Positions 9,612 through 17,649 of a DNA stretch of 64,000 bases are shown here, in pieces. The position numbers and the translations under genes were made by a program. Each line of letters opens with the position of its first letter. The stretch's first letter is position 1. Below the pieces are notes generated by a model. The model had not been told where the DNA came from, did not search any database, and worked only from the letters and a program-made list of their open reading frames with translations. The stretch lies in NCBI GenBank assembly GCA_030427905.1, contig JAUICL010000003.1, positions 62,001 through 126,000 of the forward strand. Direction: 5' to 3'. The DNA is from Bacteroidia bacterium (GTDB lineage: Bacteria; Bacteroidota; Bacteroidia; Flavobacteriales_D; Cryomorphaceae).

Positions 9612-12062
9612 TTGAAGTATCTATTTATTATTCTATCATTCCTATTAGTTTCTGAATTATTTTCTCAGAACTATCCAGAAGGATTCAATGAAGAATTGGC
9701 GTATGACCAATTTGAAAATCCAGTTCAATACATTCCAGTTAGTCAAGATTTAAAGTTCATTGTAGAGCTGGATGGTCGGATTTTCGGCATCCGAAACGGA
9801 ATCCTAGATCAAGAGCCACTTTTGGATATACGCGAAGAAGTAGGGCGCTTCTTTGATCATGGAATGACTGGAGCAGCTATCCACCCAAACTTCCTTGAAA
9901 ATGGGTACATCTACCTGTATTACAACGTGGACAGGCATTACCTTCTTAACTTTGGAACGCCTGAATACGATTCGAATACCGACGATTACCATAATGGTGG
10001 CATGGGTAGAATCACTAGGTACACGATAGATACCAATGGCTTTAACTCTGTAGTACCGAATAGCAGAACAATCATTCTCGGAGCTCAAATTGGAGAGGGC
10101 ATACCAATCGCGGCTGGATCTCACGGACTCGGCTCAATTGTATTCGGCGAAGACGGGAGCTTGCTCGTAGGTACGGGTGACGTAAGCTCATACATTTGTT
10201 GTTACAACGGCGAAGGAGAGCTTCATGAAGCTGCATATGACAGCACTTCGCTCAATGATGGAGTCTTGAGAGAAGATGAGTTTGTGGGCTCCTTTAGATC
10301 GCAATATCTACACGGATTGAATGGGAAAATTCTAAGGTTGAACCCTGAGAATGGCGAAGGATTATCATCGAATCCGTTTTATGATTCAGCAGACCCCAAT
10401 AGTGCAGCTTCTAAGGTATGGGCTCTTGGGTTTCGCAACCCATTCAGAATGATGATTAAACCAGGAACTGGATTCGGTGATTTAAACAATGGGCATCCTG
10501 GGCAAGTCTTCGTAAGCGACGTGGGGGAAGCAAGGTGGGAAGAGTTAAACTTAATTCTGGATGGTGGTGAAAATTTCGGATGGCCCATATTCGAAGGACC
10601 AATAAAACACTGGGGCTACGGTGATTTGATCACAGAAAATAAAACCGCATATATAGAAGAGTTTGGAATGGACGGTTGTGACCGTGAGCTCTATTCGTTT
10701 CAAGAACTTTTGGTGCAAGATCACTATGATCACCAGTTCTTTTGGGAAAATCCCTGCACTGGTGAGCAAATTGAAAACGTGGAAACCTTTAGCCACACCA
10801 GGCCTTTTTTAGCCTATGCAAACACATGGTTGGGATCAGTCCAAACCGTGGTGCCCACCTACGATTCTGAAGGAAACCCGACAACCCGCTCCATCGATGA
10901 CCCGGCAAACTATATCGGTGAAGTTTTTATTGGAAGTTCTGGAAATGGTGGAGCTATTCTGAGCGGCGATCTCATTCCTGAAGAGTTTCATGGCAACATG
11001 GTGCTGTCTGATTATACAGGTTGGATAAGGTATATTTCCTTTGATGAAAACGGAGACATTTCCAGCATCGATAGCTGGAAGGAACAACATGGCTCTTCAG
11101 TAAATATTATTCAAGACCCCTTTGATGGTTGTATTTATATCTGCTCTCTAGGTCCAGGAAAAGTGACCAGAATTTGCTTTGGGGGAAATTTGAAACCCAT
11201 CATACAAATAGAACAAGACACCCTATATGGTGTCAGCCCATTTGAAGTGGAGTTCGATGCTTCACTTTCCTATGACCCAGAAGGAGAATCATTAACCTAC
11301 ACTTGGGACTTTGGCGATGGCAGTGAACTAGGTTCGGGCCCACAACATACGCACACCTACATTTCAGAAACCGAACAAGCTGAATCATTTGAAGCTCAAT
11401 TGAGCGTAGCTGACGAATCTGGGGCAGCAGCCTTCAAAAACATCTTAATTTCGCTAAACAATACCCCTCCCACAGCTGAAATAACGAGCATTTCGGAAGG
11501 TGATCTCTACACCATCGAATATCCTACAGAATTCAATTTAGTAGCAAACGTTACCGATGCCGAGCATACACCCAATGAGATGACCTACGAGTGGGAGTAT
11601 CGGCTGAGACACAACACTCATTTTCACGTTCTTGAAGTATTAGCTGGGAATAATCAATCTGTGGTGGTCGACCCCACACCCTGCGATCAGGAAGAGTACT
11701 GGTACGAATTTGTGTTGACTGTTACTGATCCGGGTGGATTGCAAGCAAAAAGCGTTCGGCAGATCTATCCAGATTGCGAAAACACCTTGATATCTGTTGA
11801 TTTCGGTGAATCACTTGTATTGGCTCCAAACCCTACAACTGGAAGAATGCAGTTTTTGAGTAGTGTAGAACTCGATCACCCGATGAAGTTTGAGATATAC
11901 TCGAGCGAAGGAAGATTCGTGAAGTACGTGGAAGTACCGATTTACAACGACCGACGTTTTGGTGAAATTGATGTTTCGGACTTAGATGCCGGCGGGTATG
12001 TAATAAAATACCGCTTGGATGGCGCAGACCATCGCAAGCGGTTTATAAAAATCAGTGAGTAA
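9612..12062 (+). CDS. Secreted PQQ-dependent sugar dehydrogenase, PKD and T9SS domains (copy 4)
   Basis: An 816-residue paralogue. A TTG start gives an ideal signal peptide (MKYLFIILSFLLVSELFSQ), and no better in-frame ATG exists. The propeller carries GSHGLGSIVFGEDGS, VGTGDVS, FRNPFRMM and NFGWPIFEGP; the PKD domain FDASLSYDPEGESLTY; the following domain RLRHNTHFHVLEVLAG; the C-terminus is a type A T9SS domain starting LAPNPTTGR. It is most similar to copy 3, including a 37-base block that is identical in DNA. Likely role: extracellular or surface oxidation of a sugar or sugar polymer end, inferred from the fold. The band-7 gene converges on it with only eight bases between. Confidence 0.85.
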   Translation: MKYLFIILSFLLVSELFSQNYPEGFNEELAYDQFENPVQYIPVSQDLKFIVELDGRIFGIRNGILDQEPLLDIREEVGRFFDHGMTGAAIHPNFLENGYIYLYYNVDRHYLLNFGTPEYDSNTDDYHNGGMGRITRYTIDTNGFNSVVPNSRTIILGAQIGEGIPIAAGSHGLGSIVFGEDGSLLVGTGDVSSYICCYNGEGELHEAAYDSTSLNDGVLREDEFVGSFRSQYLHGLNGKILRLNPENGEGLSSNPFYDSADPNSAASKVWALGFRNPFRMMIKPGTGFGDLNNGHPGQVFVSDVGEARWEELNLILDGGENFGWPIFEGPIKHWGYGDLITENKTAYIEEFGMDGCDRELYSFQELLVQDHYDHQFFWENPCTGEQIENVETFSHTRPFLAYANTWLGSVQTVVPTYDSEGNPTTRSIDDPANYIGEVFIGSSGNGGAILSGDLIPEEFHGNMVLSDYTGWIRYISFDENGDISSIDSWKEQHGSSVNIIQDPFDGCIYICSLGPGKVTRICFGGNLKPIIQIEQDTLYGVSPFEVEFDASLSYDPEGESLTYTWDFGDGSELGSGPQHTHTYISETEQAESFEAQLSVADESGAAAFKNILISLNNTPPTAEITSISEGDLYTIEYPTEFNLVANVTDAEHTPNEMTYEWEYRLRHNTHFHVLEVLAGNNQSVVVDPTPCDQEEYWYEFVLTVTDPGGLQAKSVRQIYPDCENTLISVDFGESLVLAPNPTTGRMQFLSSVELDHPMKFEIYSSEGRFVKYVEVPIYNDRRFGEIDVSDLDAGGYVIKYRLDGADHRKRFIKISE

Positions 12063-12070
12063 AGGACGCC

Positions 12071-13000
12071 TTAGTGCTTTTCGTCCGTACCCGATTCGTT
12101 CTGTGATTCTTTTTCCATTCGCTCTATCGCGTTTACAGAGGCAAAAGAAGTGGTAAGCTGAGTGAGCATATCACTAGCTGAGCTTGGATTGTTCGGAAGC
12201 AAAATCAAGTTACTCTTCGTATTCTCACTTACCGCCTGCAGGGTATCGTAGTGCTGCGTGATTACGATAAGTGCCGAAGCTTCTTGTGAGTTGATCCCCA
12301 CTTCGTTCAAGACATTTACAGATTCTTCCAGACCACGAGCAATCTCTCTTCGCTGGTCGGCGATACCGCGCCCTTGAAGCCTTTTACTCTCAGCTTCAGC
12401 AGTAGCTTTTGCTACGATTCTGATGCGTTCCGCTTCACCCTGATACTCTGCAGCAATTTTTTCACGCTCAGCCGCGTTGATTTTATTCATGGCATTTTTC
12501 ACTTCCATATCCGGATCGATATCGGTCACGAGAGCTTTGATAATTCCATACCCGTACTCGCGCATCGCCTGCTCCAACTCTCTTCTAATCGCTATGGCGA
12601 TGTCATCTTTCTTCTCGAATACATCATCCAATTTCAGCTTTGGAACTTCAGCTCTTACCGTGTCGAATATGTAAGAGGTAATCTGCGATTGCGGATCTTC
12701 TAGACGATAGAATGCATCGTAGATATTATCTTTCAATACAACATACTGCACCGAAACTTTCAACCGAACAAAAACATCATCTTTGGTTTTGGTTTCAACA
12801 TTTACATCGAGCTGTTGGATTCGCAATGAAACCCGACCAGCTATCTGATCAATCACCGGAATTCGAAGTTGAAATCCAGCATTTCTGATACTGTGAAACT
12901 TTCCGAATCGCTGCACAATCGCAGCACTTTGCTGCCGAACAATAAAGATGCTGAAGAGCAAAAAGATGAAAGCAATAATTCCCAAGACCAATATTCCCAT
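12071..13000 (-). CDS. SPFH/band-7 (stomatin-like) membrane protein
   Basis: A 309-residue protein when started at ATG 13000; the frame extends to 13081 but the extra 27 residues precede the natural membrane anchor. It has one N-terminal transmembrane segment (MGILVLGIIAFIFLLFSIF), then the SPFH domain (QQSAAIVQRFGKFHS, LRIPVIDQIAGRVSLR) and a long charged helical region (INAAEREKIAAEYQGEAERI) as in stomatins and QmcA. Such proteins oligomerise into membrane microdomain scaffolds and often modulate proteases. No NfeD-type partner is adjacent. A near -7 box (TATCTTTA) lies just upstream on the minus strand. Confidence 0.88.
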   Translation of the reverse strand: MGILVLGIIAFIFLLFSIFIVRQQSAAIVQRFGKFHSIRNAGFQLRIPVIDQIAGRVSLRIQQLDVNVETKTKDDVFVRLKVSVQYVVLKDNIYDAFYRLEDPQSQITSYIFDTVRAEVPKLKLDDVFEKKDDIAIAIRRELEQAMREYGYGIIKALVTDIDPDMEVKNAMNKINAAEREKIAAEYQGEAERIRIVAKATAEAESKRLQGRGIADQRREIARGLEESVNVLNEVGINSQEASALIVITQHYDTLQAVSENTKSNLILLPNNPSSASDMLTQLTTSFASVNAIERMEKESQNESGTDEKH

Positions 13001-13133
13001 TTTTCTATTTTTTGGTTCTAAAGATAAACATTGGACTGCCCTCACCAAGTAAAATTGGGATAGGCGGTAAGGCTTAACCAAAACTTGATGATGCTCGGCG
13101 TTTTAATATTAGTTTGACCTAACAAATAACCGT

Positions 13134-13141
13134 ACCTTTGC
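13134..13141 (+). promoter_or_regulatory. Bacteroidota -7 box TACCTTTG before typA
   Basis: TACCTTTG matches TAnnTTTG, and a TTTG at 13114-13117 lies 16 bases upstream as a possible -33 element. The box is followed by CGCGGCCATTTTA, nearly the same sequence that follows the box before the SulP gene (46842). The typA ATG is 22 bases downstream. Confidence 0.65.
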
Positions 13142-13163
13142 GCGGCCATTTTAAGGACACCTT

Positions 13164-14975
13164 ATGCAAAACATTCGGAATATTGCGATTATCGCGCACG
13201 TTGACCACGGGAAAACGACCCTTGTCGACAAAATGATTATGATGGGAAAAGTCTTCGGAGATCACGAAAAGCCTGGAGAACTCATCATGGACAATAATGA
13301 TCTGGAAAGAGAAAGAGGAATTACTATCACTTCCAAGAATGTATCTGTTCAGTACAAGGATTACAAAATCAACATCATCGATACTCCTGGTCACAGTGAC
13401 TTTGGTGGTGAAGTAGAGCGTGTTCTCAACATGGCTGATGGTGTCCTTCTTCTAGTTGATGCTTTCGAAGGTCCTATGCCACAAACGAGATTTGTTCTCG
13501 AGAAAGCAATTCAACTTGGTCTAAAACCGATTGTTGTCATTAACAAAGTTGACAAGGAAAACTGTACACCTGAAGAAGTTCATGAGATGGTTTTCGACTT
13601 GATGTTCAATCTCGAAGCTACTGAAGACCAACTTGACTTTCCTGCTGTATATGGTTCGGCCAAACAAGGCTGGATGAACTACGACTGGAAAGATCAAAAC
13701 GATGATATTTCTCCATTGATGGATTCGATCATCGAGCATATTCCAGCTCCGAAAGTGGAAGAAGGAACATTGCAAATGCTGATCACTTCACTCGACTACT
13801 CTTCTTTTATCGGTCGTATTGCGATTGGTAGAATCAAGCGAGGCTTCCTGACTCCGGGAATGCGTGTGAATCTCATCAAAAGAGACGGACGGATCGAGAG
13901 TGGACGGATCAAAGAGCTTTTCGTTTTTGAAGGTCTTTCAAAGAAAAAAGCAGAGCGCGTAGAAGCGGGTGATATCTGTGCCATTGTGGGTCTGGAAGGA
14001 TTCGAGATTGGAGATACCATTGCCGACATTGAGAACCCGGAAGCCCTTCCTACGATCGCGATTGATGAGCCTACCATGAGTATGGTTTTTACGATTAACG
14101 ACTCGCCATTTTTTGGTCAAGAAGGAAAATTCGTCACGTCACGACACGTGAAAGAGCGTTTAGACAAAGAGCTAGAAAGAAACCTCGCACTTCGCGTTGA
14201 GCCTACTTCTTCTTCAGATTCATTTAACGTTTTCGGAAGAGGTGTACTTCACTTGTCAGTTTTGATCGAAACGATGCGTCGTGAAGGTTATGAACTTCAA
14301 ATTGGCCAGCCACAAGTAATCCTGAAGGAAATAGACGGTGTCAAAAGCGAGCCGATCGAAGAATTGCGAATTGACCTTCCAGAAGAATATTCAGGTAAAG
14401 CAATCGAAACCGTGAACCTACGTAAAGGTGAAATGCTAAGCATGAATCCGAAGGGTGATCGTATGTACCTAGAGTTTAAAATACCTTCAAGAGGAATCAT
14501 TGGACTCAGGAACTTCCTTCTGACTGCAACGGCTGGAGAAGCGATTATGTCGCACCGATTCATCGGTTTTGAGCCATTCAAAGGAGATATTCCAGAGCGA
14601 ATGAACGGATCATTGATCAGTATGGAGAAAGGGAAAGCTATTCCTTACTCACTGAATAATTTGCAAGATCGCGGTAAGTTCTTTGTAGATCCAAACGAAG
14701 ATATATACGAAGGTCAAGTAATTGGTGAGAATACACGTCCAGGTGATTTGGTTATCAACGTTACAAAAACTAAGAAGCTAACGAACATGAGAAGTGCCGG
14801 AGCAGATGATAAAACAAAGTTGGCTCCAGCGATCAAGTTTTCACTAGAAGAAGCTCTCGAATATATTCAAGCGGATGAGTATGTTGAAGTTACTCCAAAG
14901 TCACTTCGCCTTAGAAAAACACTTTTGACAGAAAACGAAAGAAAACGCGCAAAAAACGCAGCGTTAAAAGTCTGA
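13164..14975 (+). CDS. typA: Ribosome-associated GTPase TypA/BipA
   Basis: A 603-residue translational GTPase of normal family length. The G domain starts at once with the P-loop [12 protein letters not shown], then the switch I region [26 protein letters not shown] and NKVDK. EF-G-like domains II, III and V follow, then the BipA-specific C-terminal domain ([17 protein letters not shown]). BipA acts in ribosome assembly and stress or cold adaptation. The gene has its own promoter and a strong intrinsic terminator, so it is probably monocistronic. Confidence 0.97.
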   Translation: MQNIRNIAIIAHVDHGKTTLVDKMIMMGKVFGDHEKPGELIMDNNDLERERGITITSKNVSVQYKDYKINIIDTPGHSDFGGEVERVLNMADGVLLLVDAFEGPMPQTRFVLEKAIQLGLKPIVVINKVDKENCTPEEVHEMVFDLMFNLEATEDQLDFPAVYGSAKQGWMNYDWKDQNDDISPLMDSIIEHIPAPKVEEGTLQMLITSLDYSSFIGRIAIGRIKRGFLTPGMRVNLIKRDGRIESGRIKELFVFEGLSKKKAERVEAGDICAIVGLEGFEIGDTIADIENPEALPTIAIDEPTMSMVFTINDSPFFGQEGKFVTSRHVKERLDKELERNLALRVEPTSSSDSFNVFGRGVLHLSVLIETMRREGYELQIGQPQVILKEIDGVKSEPIEELRIDLPEEYSGKAIETVNLRKGEMLSMNPKGDRMYLEFKIPSRGIIGLRNFLLTATAGEAIMSHRFIGFEPFKGDIPERMNGSLISMEKGKAIPYSLNNLQDRGKFFVDPNEDIYEGQVIGENTRPGDLVINVTKTKKLTNMRSAGADDKTKLAPAIKFSLEEALEYIQADEYVEVTPKSLRLRKTLLTENERKRAKNAALKV

Positions 14976-15079
14976 TAATCAAGAAATAATTAACGGTGCC
15001 ATCTAAACATTTCGAAAAGCCTTGAGTTTTCGAATCTGTGGCACTTTTGTAAAAGTCTAGACAAAGACTTCGTCGAAAA

Positions 15080-15114
15080 AATACAGGGATTAAGCGAATT
15101 CCTGTATTTTTTTT
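15080..15114 (+). terminator. Intrinsic terminator after typA
   Basis: A 12-base-pair stem (15080-15091 with 15097-15108, one G-T pair) with loop AAGCG runs straight into a T-run ending at 15114. An additional perfect 8-bp inverted repeat, TTCGAAAA (15011-15018) with TTTTCGAA (15027-15034), lies between the typA stop and this terminator. Confidence 0.85.
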
Positions 15115-15292
15115 GTCCAATCGCGTACCCCCTGAACTACAGACAATCTTAAAATCCGTCGATCGAAACATCCCATTTGATTGACATGAATACCGAGTTC
15201 ATCGATTAAAGACCGAAAAATGCCCCTTTTGCGATTTCAAGAAACGGGCCCGAGCTGGTCGAATAGCACTTTATTTTGATCAAATCATGCCG

Positions 15293-15300
15293 TAACTTTG
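15293..15300 (+). promoter_or_regulatory. Bacteroidota -7 box TAACTTTG before structured RNA
   Basis: TAACTTTG fits TAnnTTTG; a TTTG at 15275-15278 lies 14 bases upstream, a bit close for the usual -33 element. The expected transcription start (about 15305) falls right at the first hairpin of the downstream structured RNA, which supports this as its promoter. Confidence 0.55.
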
Positions 15301-15303
15301 TCT

Positions 15304-15473
15304 TGTATTAATCCCGAAGGGGATATACAGCGAGGTTTTGGTTAGCCCGTTAGCTTATGAGGATAAGCTAACACCCGCAAGCAGAGTCCGGTCTTTAAAG
15401 GTTGTTTTAGATTGATTGGTTATCGATTCTCAGAATCGCTTTCATTCGGGCTCGCTTGCGGTTTCTTTTTTTT
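15304..15473 (+). ncRNA. Structured RNA, candidate riboswitch/attenuator or sRNA
   Basis: About 170 bases with no coding potential but dense secondary structure. Hairpin 1: TGTAT/ATACA plus ATCCC/GGGAT around loop GAAG (15304-15329). Hairpin 2: a perfect 10-bp stem GTTAGCTTAT/ATAAGCTAAC with loop GAGG (15349-15372). Element 3: a 15-bp stem with one bulged A (15375-15390 with 15447-15461), enclosing a small CGATTC/GAATCG hairpin (15424-15438) and ending in a T-rich run. The 3' arm CGGGCT (15447-15452) can instead pair with AGCCCG (15344-15349), giving a terminator/antiterminator choice. It sits 27 bases before the probable start of a BASS transporter gene. I do not recognise the family; an independent small RNA is also possible. 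Confidence 0.55.
15375..15473 (+). terminator. Intrinsic terminator ending the structured RNA
   Basis: CCGCAAGC (15375-15382) plus GAGTCCG (15384-15390) pairs with CGGGCTC (15447-15453) plus GCTTGCGG (15454-15461). The stem is followed at once by the T-rich run 15462-15473. The loop is unusually long (56 bases) for a simple terminator, which is why it is treated as part of a larger fold. Confidence 0.65.
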
Positions 15474-15500
15474 CTCTATAATTGGCGCCAAATCCTTTTC

Positions 15501-16430
15501 TTGTATACATCACTCGATCACATCTCAGTTCAGTTTTCAGACGGAAGTCTCGTACTTCTAAACATTTGCCTTGGCATCATCATGTTTGGAATCGCTCTTG
15601 GGATCAAACCTTCAGATTTCAAGCAAGTGGCTTTGAACCCGAAAGGTGTGGCCACGGGTTTTGTATCCCAATTCGTGTTACTACCGGCGCTAACTTGTCT
15701 TCTTATTCTAGCTCTACGCCCGCATCCAGCTTTGGCATTGGGAATGATTTTGGTTGCAGCCTGTCCTGGCGGAAACATTAGCAATTTCATCGCGTCAATC
15801 AGTGGTGGAAATACAGCACTATCTGTGGCGCTCACAGGTATTGCCACCTTGGTAACTCCCATTCTTACACCTCTGAATTTTGAGTTTTGGGGAAGCATCA
15901 TTCCCTATACCGCAGAGTTTATGAGGAGCTTTTCGCTCAATTTTCTTGACATATTGCAAACTGTTCTGCTCATTTTGGTCATGCCACTACTAATCGGGCT
16001 GTGGTTCAGATCTAAATTTGATAATCTGGCTGCCAAAATTGAAAAACCCATTCGCGTAATCAGTGTTTTGATTTTGATCGCCTTCATCATAGTGGGTCTA
16101 TCAAAAAACATAGACACGTTTATGGATCACATGGGCAAGGTGTTTGGCCTCGTTTTAATCCATAATGCCCTAGCGCTGGCGGCAGGATATGGTTCGGCAG
16201 TTCTCGCCAAGCTACAAGAAAAAGATAGACGAACTGTGGCCATCGAAACTGGAATTCAAAACTCAGGCCTAGGCTTAATCGTCATTTTTACGTTTTTTGA
16301 TGGAAACGGTGGAATGGCGATCATAGCTGCCTGGTGGGGTATCTGGCATATGATTGCTGGTTTTGGAATCGCCTATTGGTTTTCGCTTAAGGACAAACGC
16401 CAAAAGATCAAACAAAGTCCAGTTTCGTAA
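15501..16430 (+). CDS. BASS family (bile acid:Na+ symporter-like) transporter
   Basis: A membrane protein of about 309 residues with nine or ten hydrophobic segments and BASS hallmarks: NICLGIIMFGIALGIKPSDF near the start, LGMILVAACPGGNISNF and the later ETGIQNSGLGLIVIF. These sodium-coupled carriers move organic anions (bile-acid-like compounds, pyruvate, pantoate, thiamine precursors); the substrate here cannot be read from sequence. The start is uncertain: the frame is open from 15456, but that TTG lies inside the terminator stem, so I prefer TTG 15501. There is no upstream ATG in frame. Its expression may depend on the structured RNA in front of it. Confidence 0.85.
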   Translation: MYTSLDHISVQFSDGSLVLLNICLGIIMFGIALGIKPSDFKQVALNPKGVATGFVSQFVLLPALTCLLILALRPHPALALGMILVAACPGGNISNFIASISGGNTALSVALTGIATLVTPILTPLNFEFWGSIIPYTAEFMRSFSLNFLDILQTVLLILVMPLLIGLWFRSKFDNLAAKIEKPIRVISVLILIAFIIVGLSKNIDTFMDHMGKVFGLVLIHNALALAAGYGSAVLAKLQEKDRRTVAIETGIQNSGLGLIVIFTFFDGNGGMAIIAAWWGIWHMIAGFGIAYWFSLKDKRQKIKQSPVS

Positions 16431-16764
16431 CCAGAGTCAACCACCCATCTTCAGAATCGTAGTAGCCCTTGTTGTAGCAAAAGTGATAAGCCCTCCCACC
16501 CTTGGTTTGATATACATTTGTATGGTAATTGAAGTCATACCCCTTCCCGATCAGATCATCCTTTTTCACTCTTTTTTTATCATCGGGATTTAGCTCTGAA
16601 AGAATCTTGAGATTTTTCTTGAGCGTATAATTGATCTTGCGAACTAGAGCCTGATCTATTTCTGTGGTTTGATTGTGGAACGCGCTGCGACAGTAGCTCG
16701 AACAAAAACGAGCATCAGCCCTTCCCGAAAACTCATCGCCACATTGTACACATTCCTTTTTCAT
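16408..16764 (-). CDS. Small zinc-ribbon protein (DUF2116-like)
   Basis: A 118-residue protein starting MKKECVQCGDEF. Two CxxC-type pairs (CVQC and CSSYC with FCSSYCRSAFHN) form a treble-clef or zinc-ribbon at the N-terminus. A basic helical region (NPDDKKRVKKDDLIGKGYDF) and a short aromatic-rich C-terminus follow. Similar short proteins are common in Bacteroidota and have no established role; nucleic-acid binding is a guess from the zinc ribbon and charge. Its 3' end overlaps the convergent transporter gene by 23 bases. Confidence 0.75.
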   Translation of the reverse strand: MKKECVQCGDEFSGRADARFCSSYCRSAFHNQTTEIDQALVRKINYTLKKNLKILSELNPDDKKRVKKDDLIGKGYDFNYHTNVYQTKGGRAYHFCYNKGYYDSEDGWLTLVTKLDFV

Positions 16765-16847
16765 GTCTTATACTCTTGATTGCCATGAATATAAATATTT
16801 TTCACGCAAAACTGGAATCTACCATTCCCGTGGACAGTTGAAATCCA

Positions 16848-16855
16848 TATATTTG
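16848..16855 (+). promoter_or_regulatory. Bacteroidota -7 box TATATTTG
   Basis: TATATTTG followed by CGGC, 17 bases before the ATG of a 35-residue membrane protein gene. It is the same box-plus-GCGGC pattern seen at 46842, which supports real transcription of the tiny gene. Confidence 0.6.
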
Positions 16856-16872
16856 CGGCATAATTTAAAGGT

Positions 16873-16980
16873 ATGCTTGAGAAGAAAAATAAAGAACTAG
16901 AGCCAAAAATTGGTGGACCAGTCGTTTTCGCTTTGATGATCCTAGGCCTTATCGTTACGGCCATTTGGATGGCATCTTAG
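16873..16980 (+). CDS. 35-residue single-pass membrane protein
   Basis: ATG to TAG gives 35 residues: a charged N-terminus (MLEKKNKELEPKIGG) and one hydrophobic segment (PVVFALMILGLIVTAIWMA). A -7 promoter box lies just upstream and TAAAGGT precedes the ATG as a plausible ribosome site. The layout is that of a small membrane-complex subunit or regulator, but the family is not recognised. It lies convergent to ung, whose stop is only two bases away. Confidence 0.6.
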   Translation: MLEKKNKELEPKIGGPVVFALMILGLIVTAIWMAS

Positions 16981-16982
16981 TC

Positions 16983-17648
16983 TTACCAATCTATGGGCGA
17001 CTTGCCCATCCTGAGCAAATACTCATTTGCTCTGCTAAAGTGCTTGTTCCCAAAAAACCCCCTGTGTGCCGATAGCGGCGATGGGTGTGGCGACTTCAAA
17101 ACTAAGTTCTCACTTGGGTCTACCACTTGCCCTTTCTTTTGGGCATAGCTTCCCCACAACATATAGACCAAATTCGTACGGGTTTGAAGGGCCTGTATGG
17201 CTGAATCAGTAAAGTCTTCCCAGCCTTTTCTCTGATGAGATCCGGCATCACCCCCACGCACGGTTAAGGTGGCATTCAATAACAAAACTCCTTGACTGGC
17301 CCATCGCCTTAGCGAGCCTGATACCGGAACCGGCGTGCCAAGATCTGAATGAATCTCCTTAAAGATATTCACCAGTGAAGGTGGATGCTTTACACCATCA
17401 GCCACCGAAAAACATAATCCTTCAGCCTGATTCGGACCATGATAGGGATCTTGTCCAATGATCACCACTTTCACTTTGTCAATTGGTGTGGCGTCGAAGG
17501 CTGCAAAGATTTTATTGGCTGGGGGGTAAACTACTCCATTTCGATACTCGTCCTTGACAAACTCACGTAGCTGTTGAAAATAAGGCTGCTCAAACTCATC
17601 CTTTAGCGCTTCTTTCCAAGTAGCCTCTATTTTCACATCATCAGCCAC
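16983..17648 (-). CDS. ung: Uracil-DNA glycosylase
   Basis: A 221-residue family 1 UDG of normal length. It carries the water-activating motif GQDPYHGPNQAEGLCFSV with catalytic Asp, the uracil-binding region, and the DNA-intercalation loop HPSPLSAHRGFFG with catalytic His. It removes uracil from DNA to begin base excision repair. Its start lies one base after the stop of the upstream helicase gene, so the two are probably co-transcribed, in a pairing that suggests DNA maintenance. Confidence 0.97.
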   Translation of the reverse strand: MADDVKIEATWKEALKDEFEQPYFQQLREFVKDEYRNGVVYPPANKIFAAFDATPIDKVKVVIIGQDPYHGPNQAEGLCFSVADGVKHPPSLVNIFKEIHSDLGTPVPVSGSLRRWASQGVLLLNATLTVRGGDAGSHQRKGWEDFTDSAIQALQTRTNLVYMLWGSYAQKKGQVVDPSENLVLKSPHPSPLSAHRGFFGNKHFSRANEYLLRMGKSPIDW

Positions 17649-17649
17649 T

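Noticed and set aside
15304-15473. 6S RNA as identity of the structured RNA
   Set aside because: In 6S RNA the two transcript ends pair to close the molecule. Here the 3' arm pairs with the middle and the 5' end folds on itself, so I left it unnamed.
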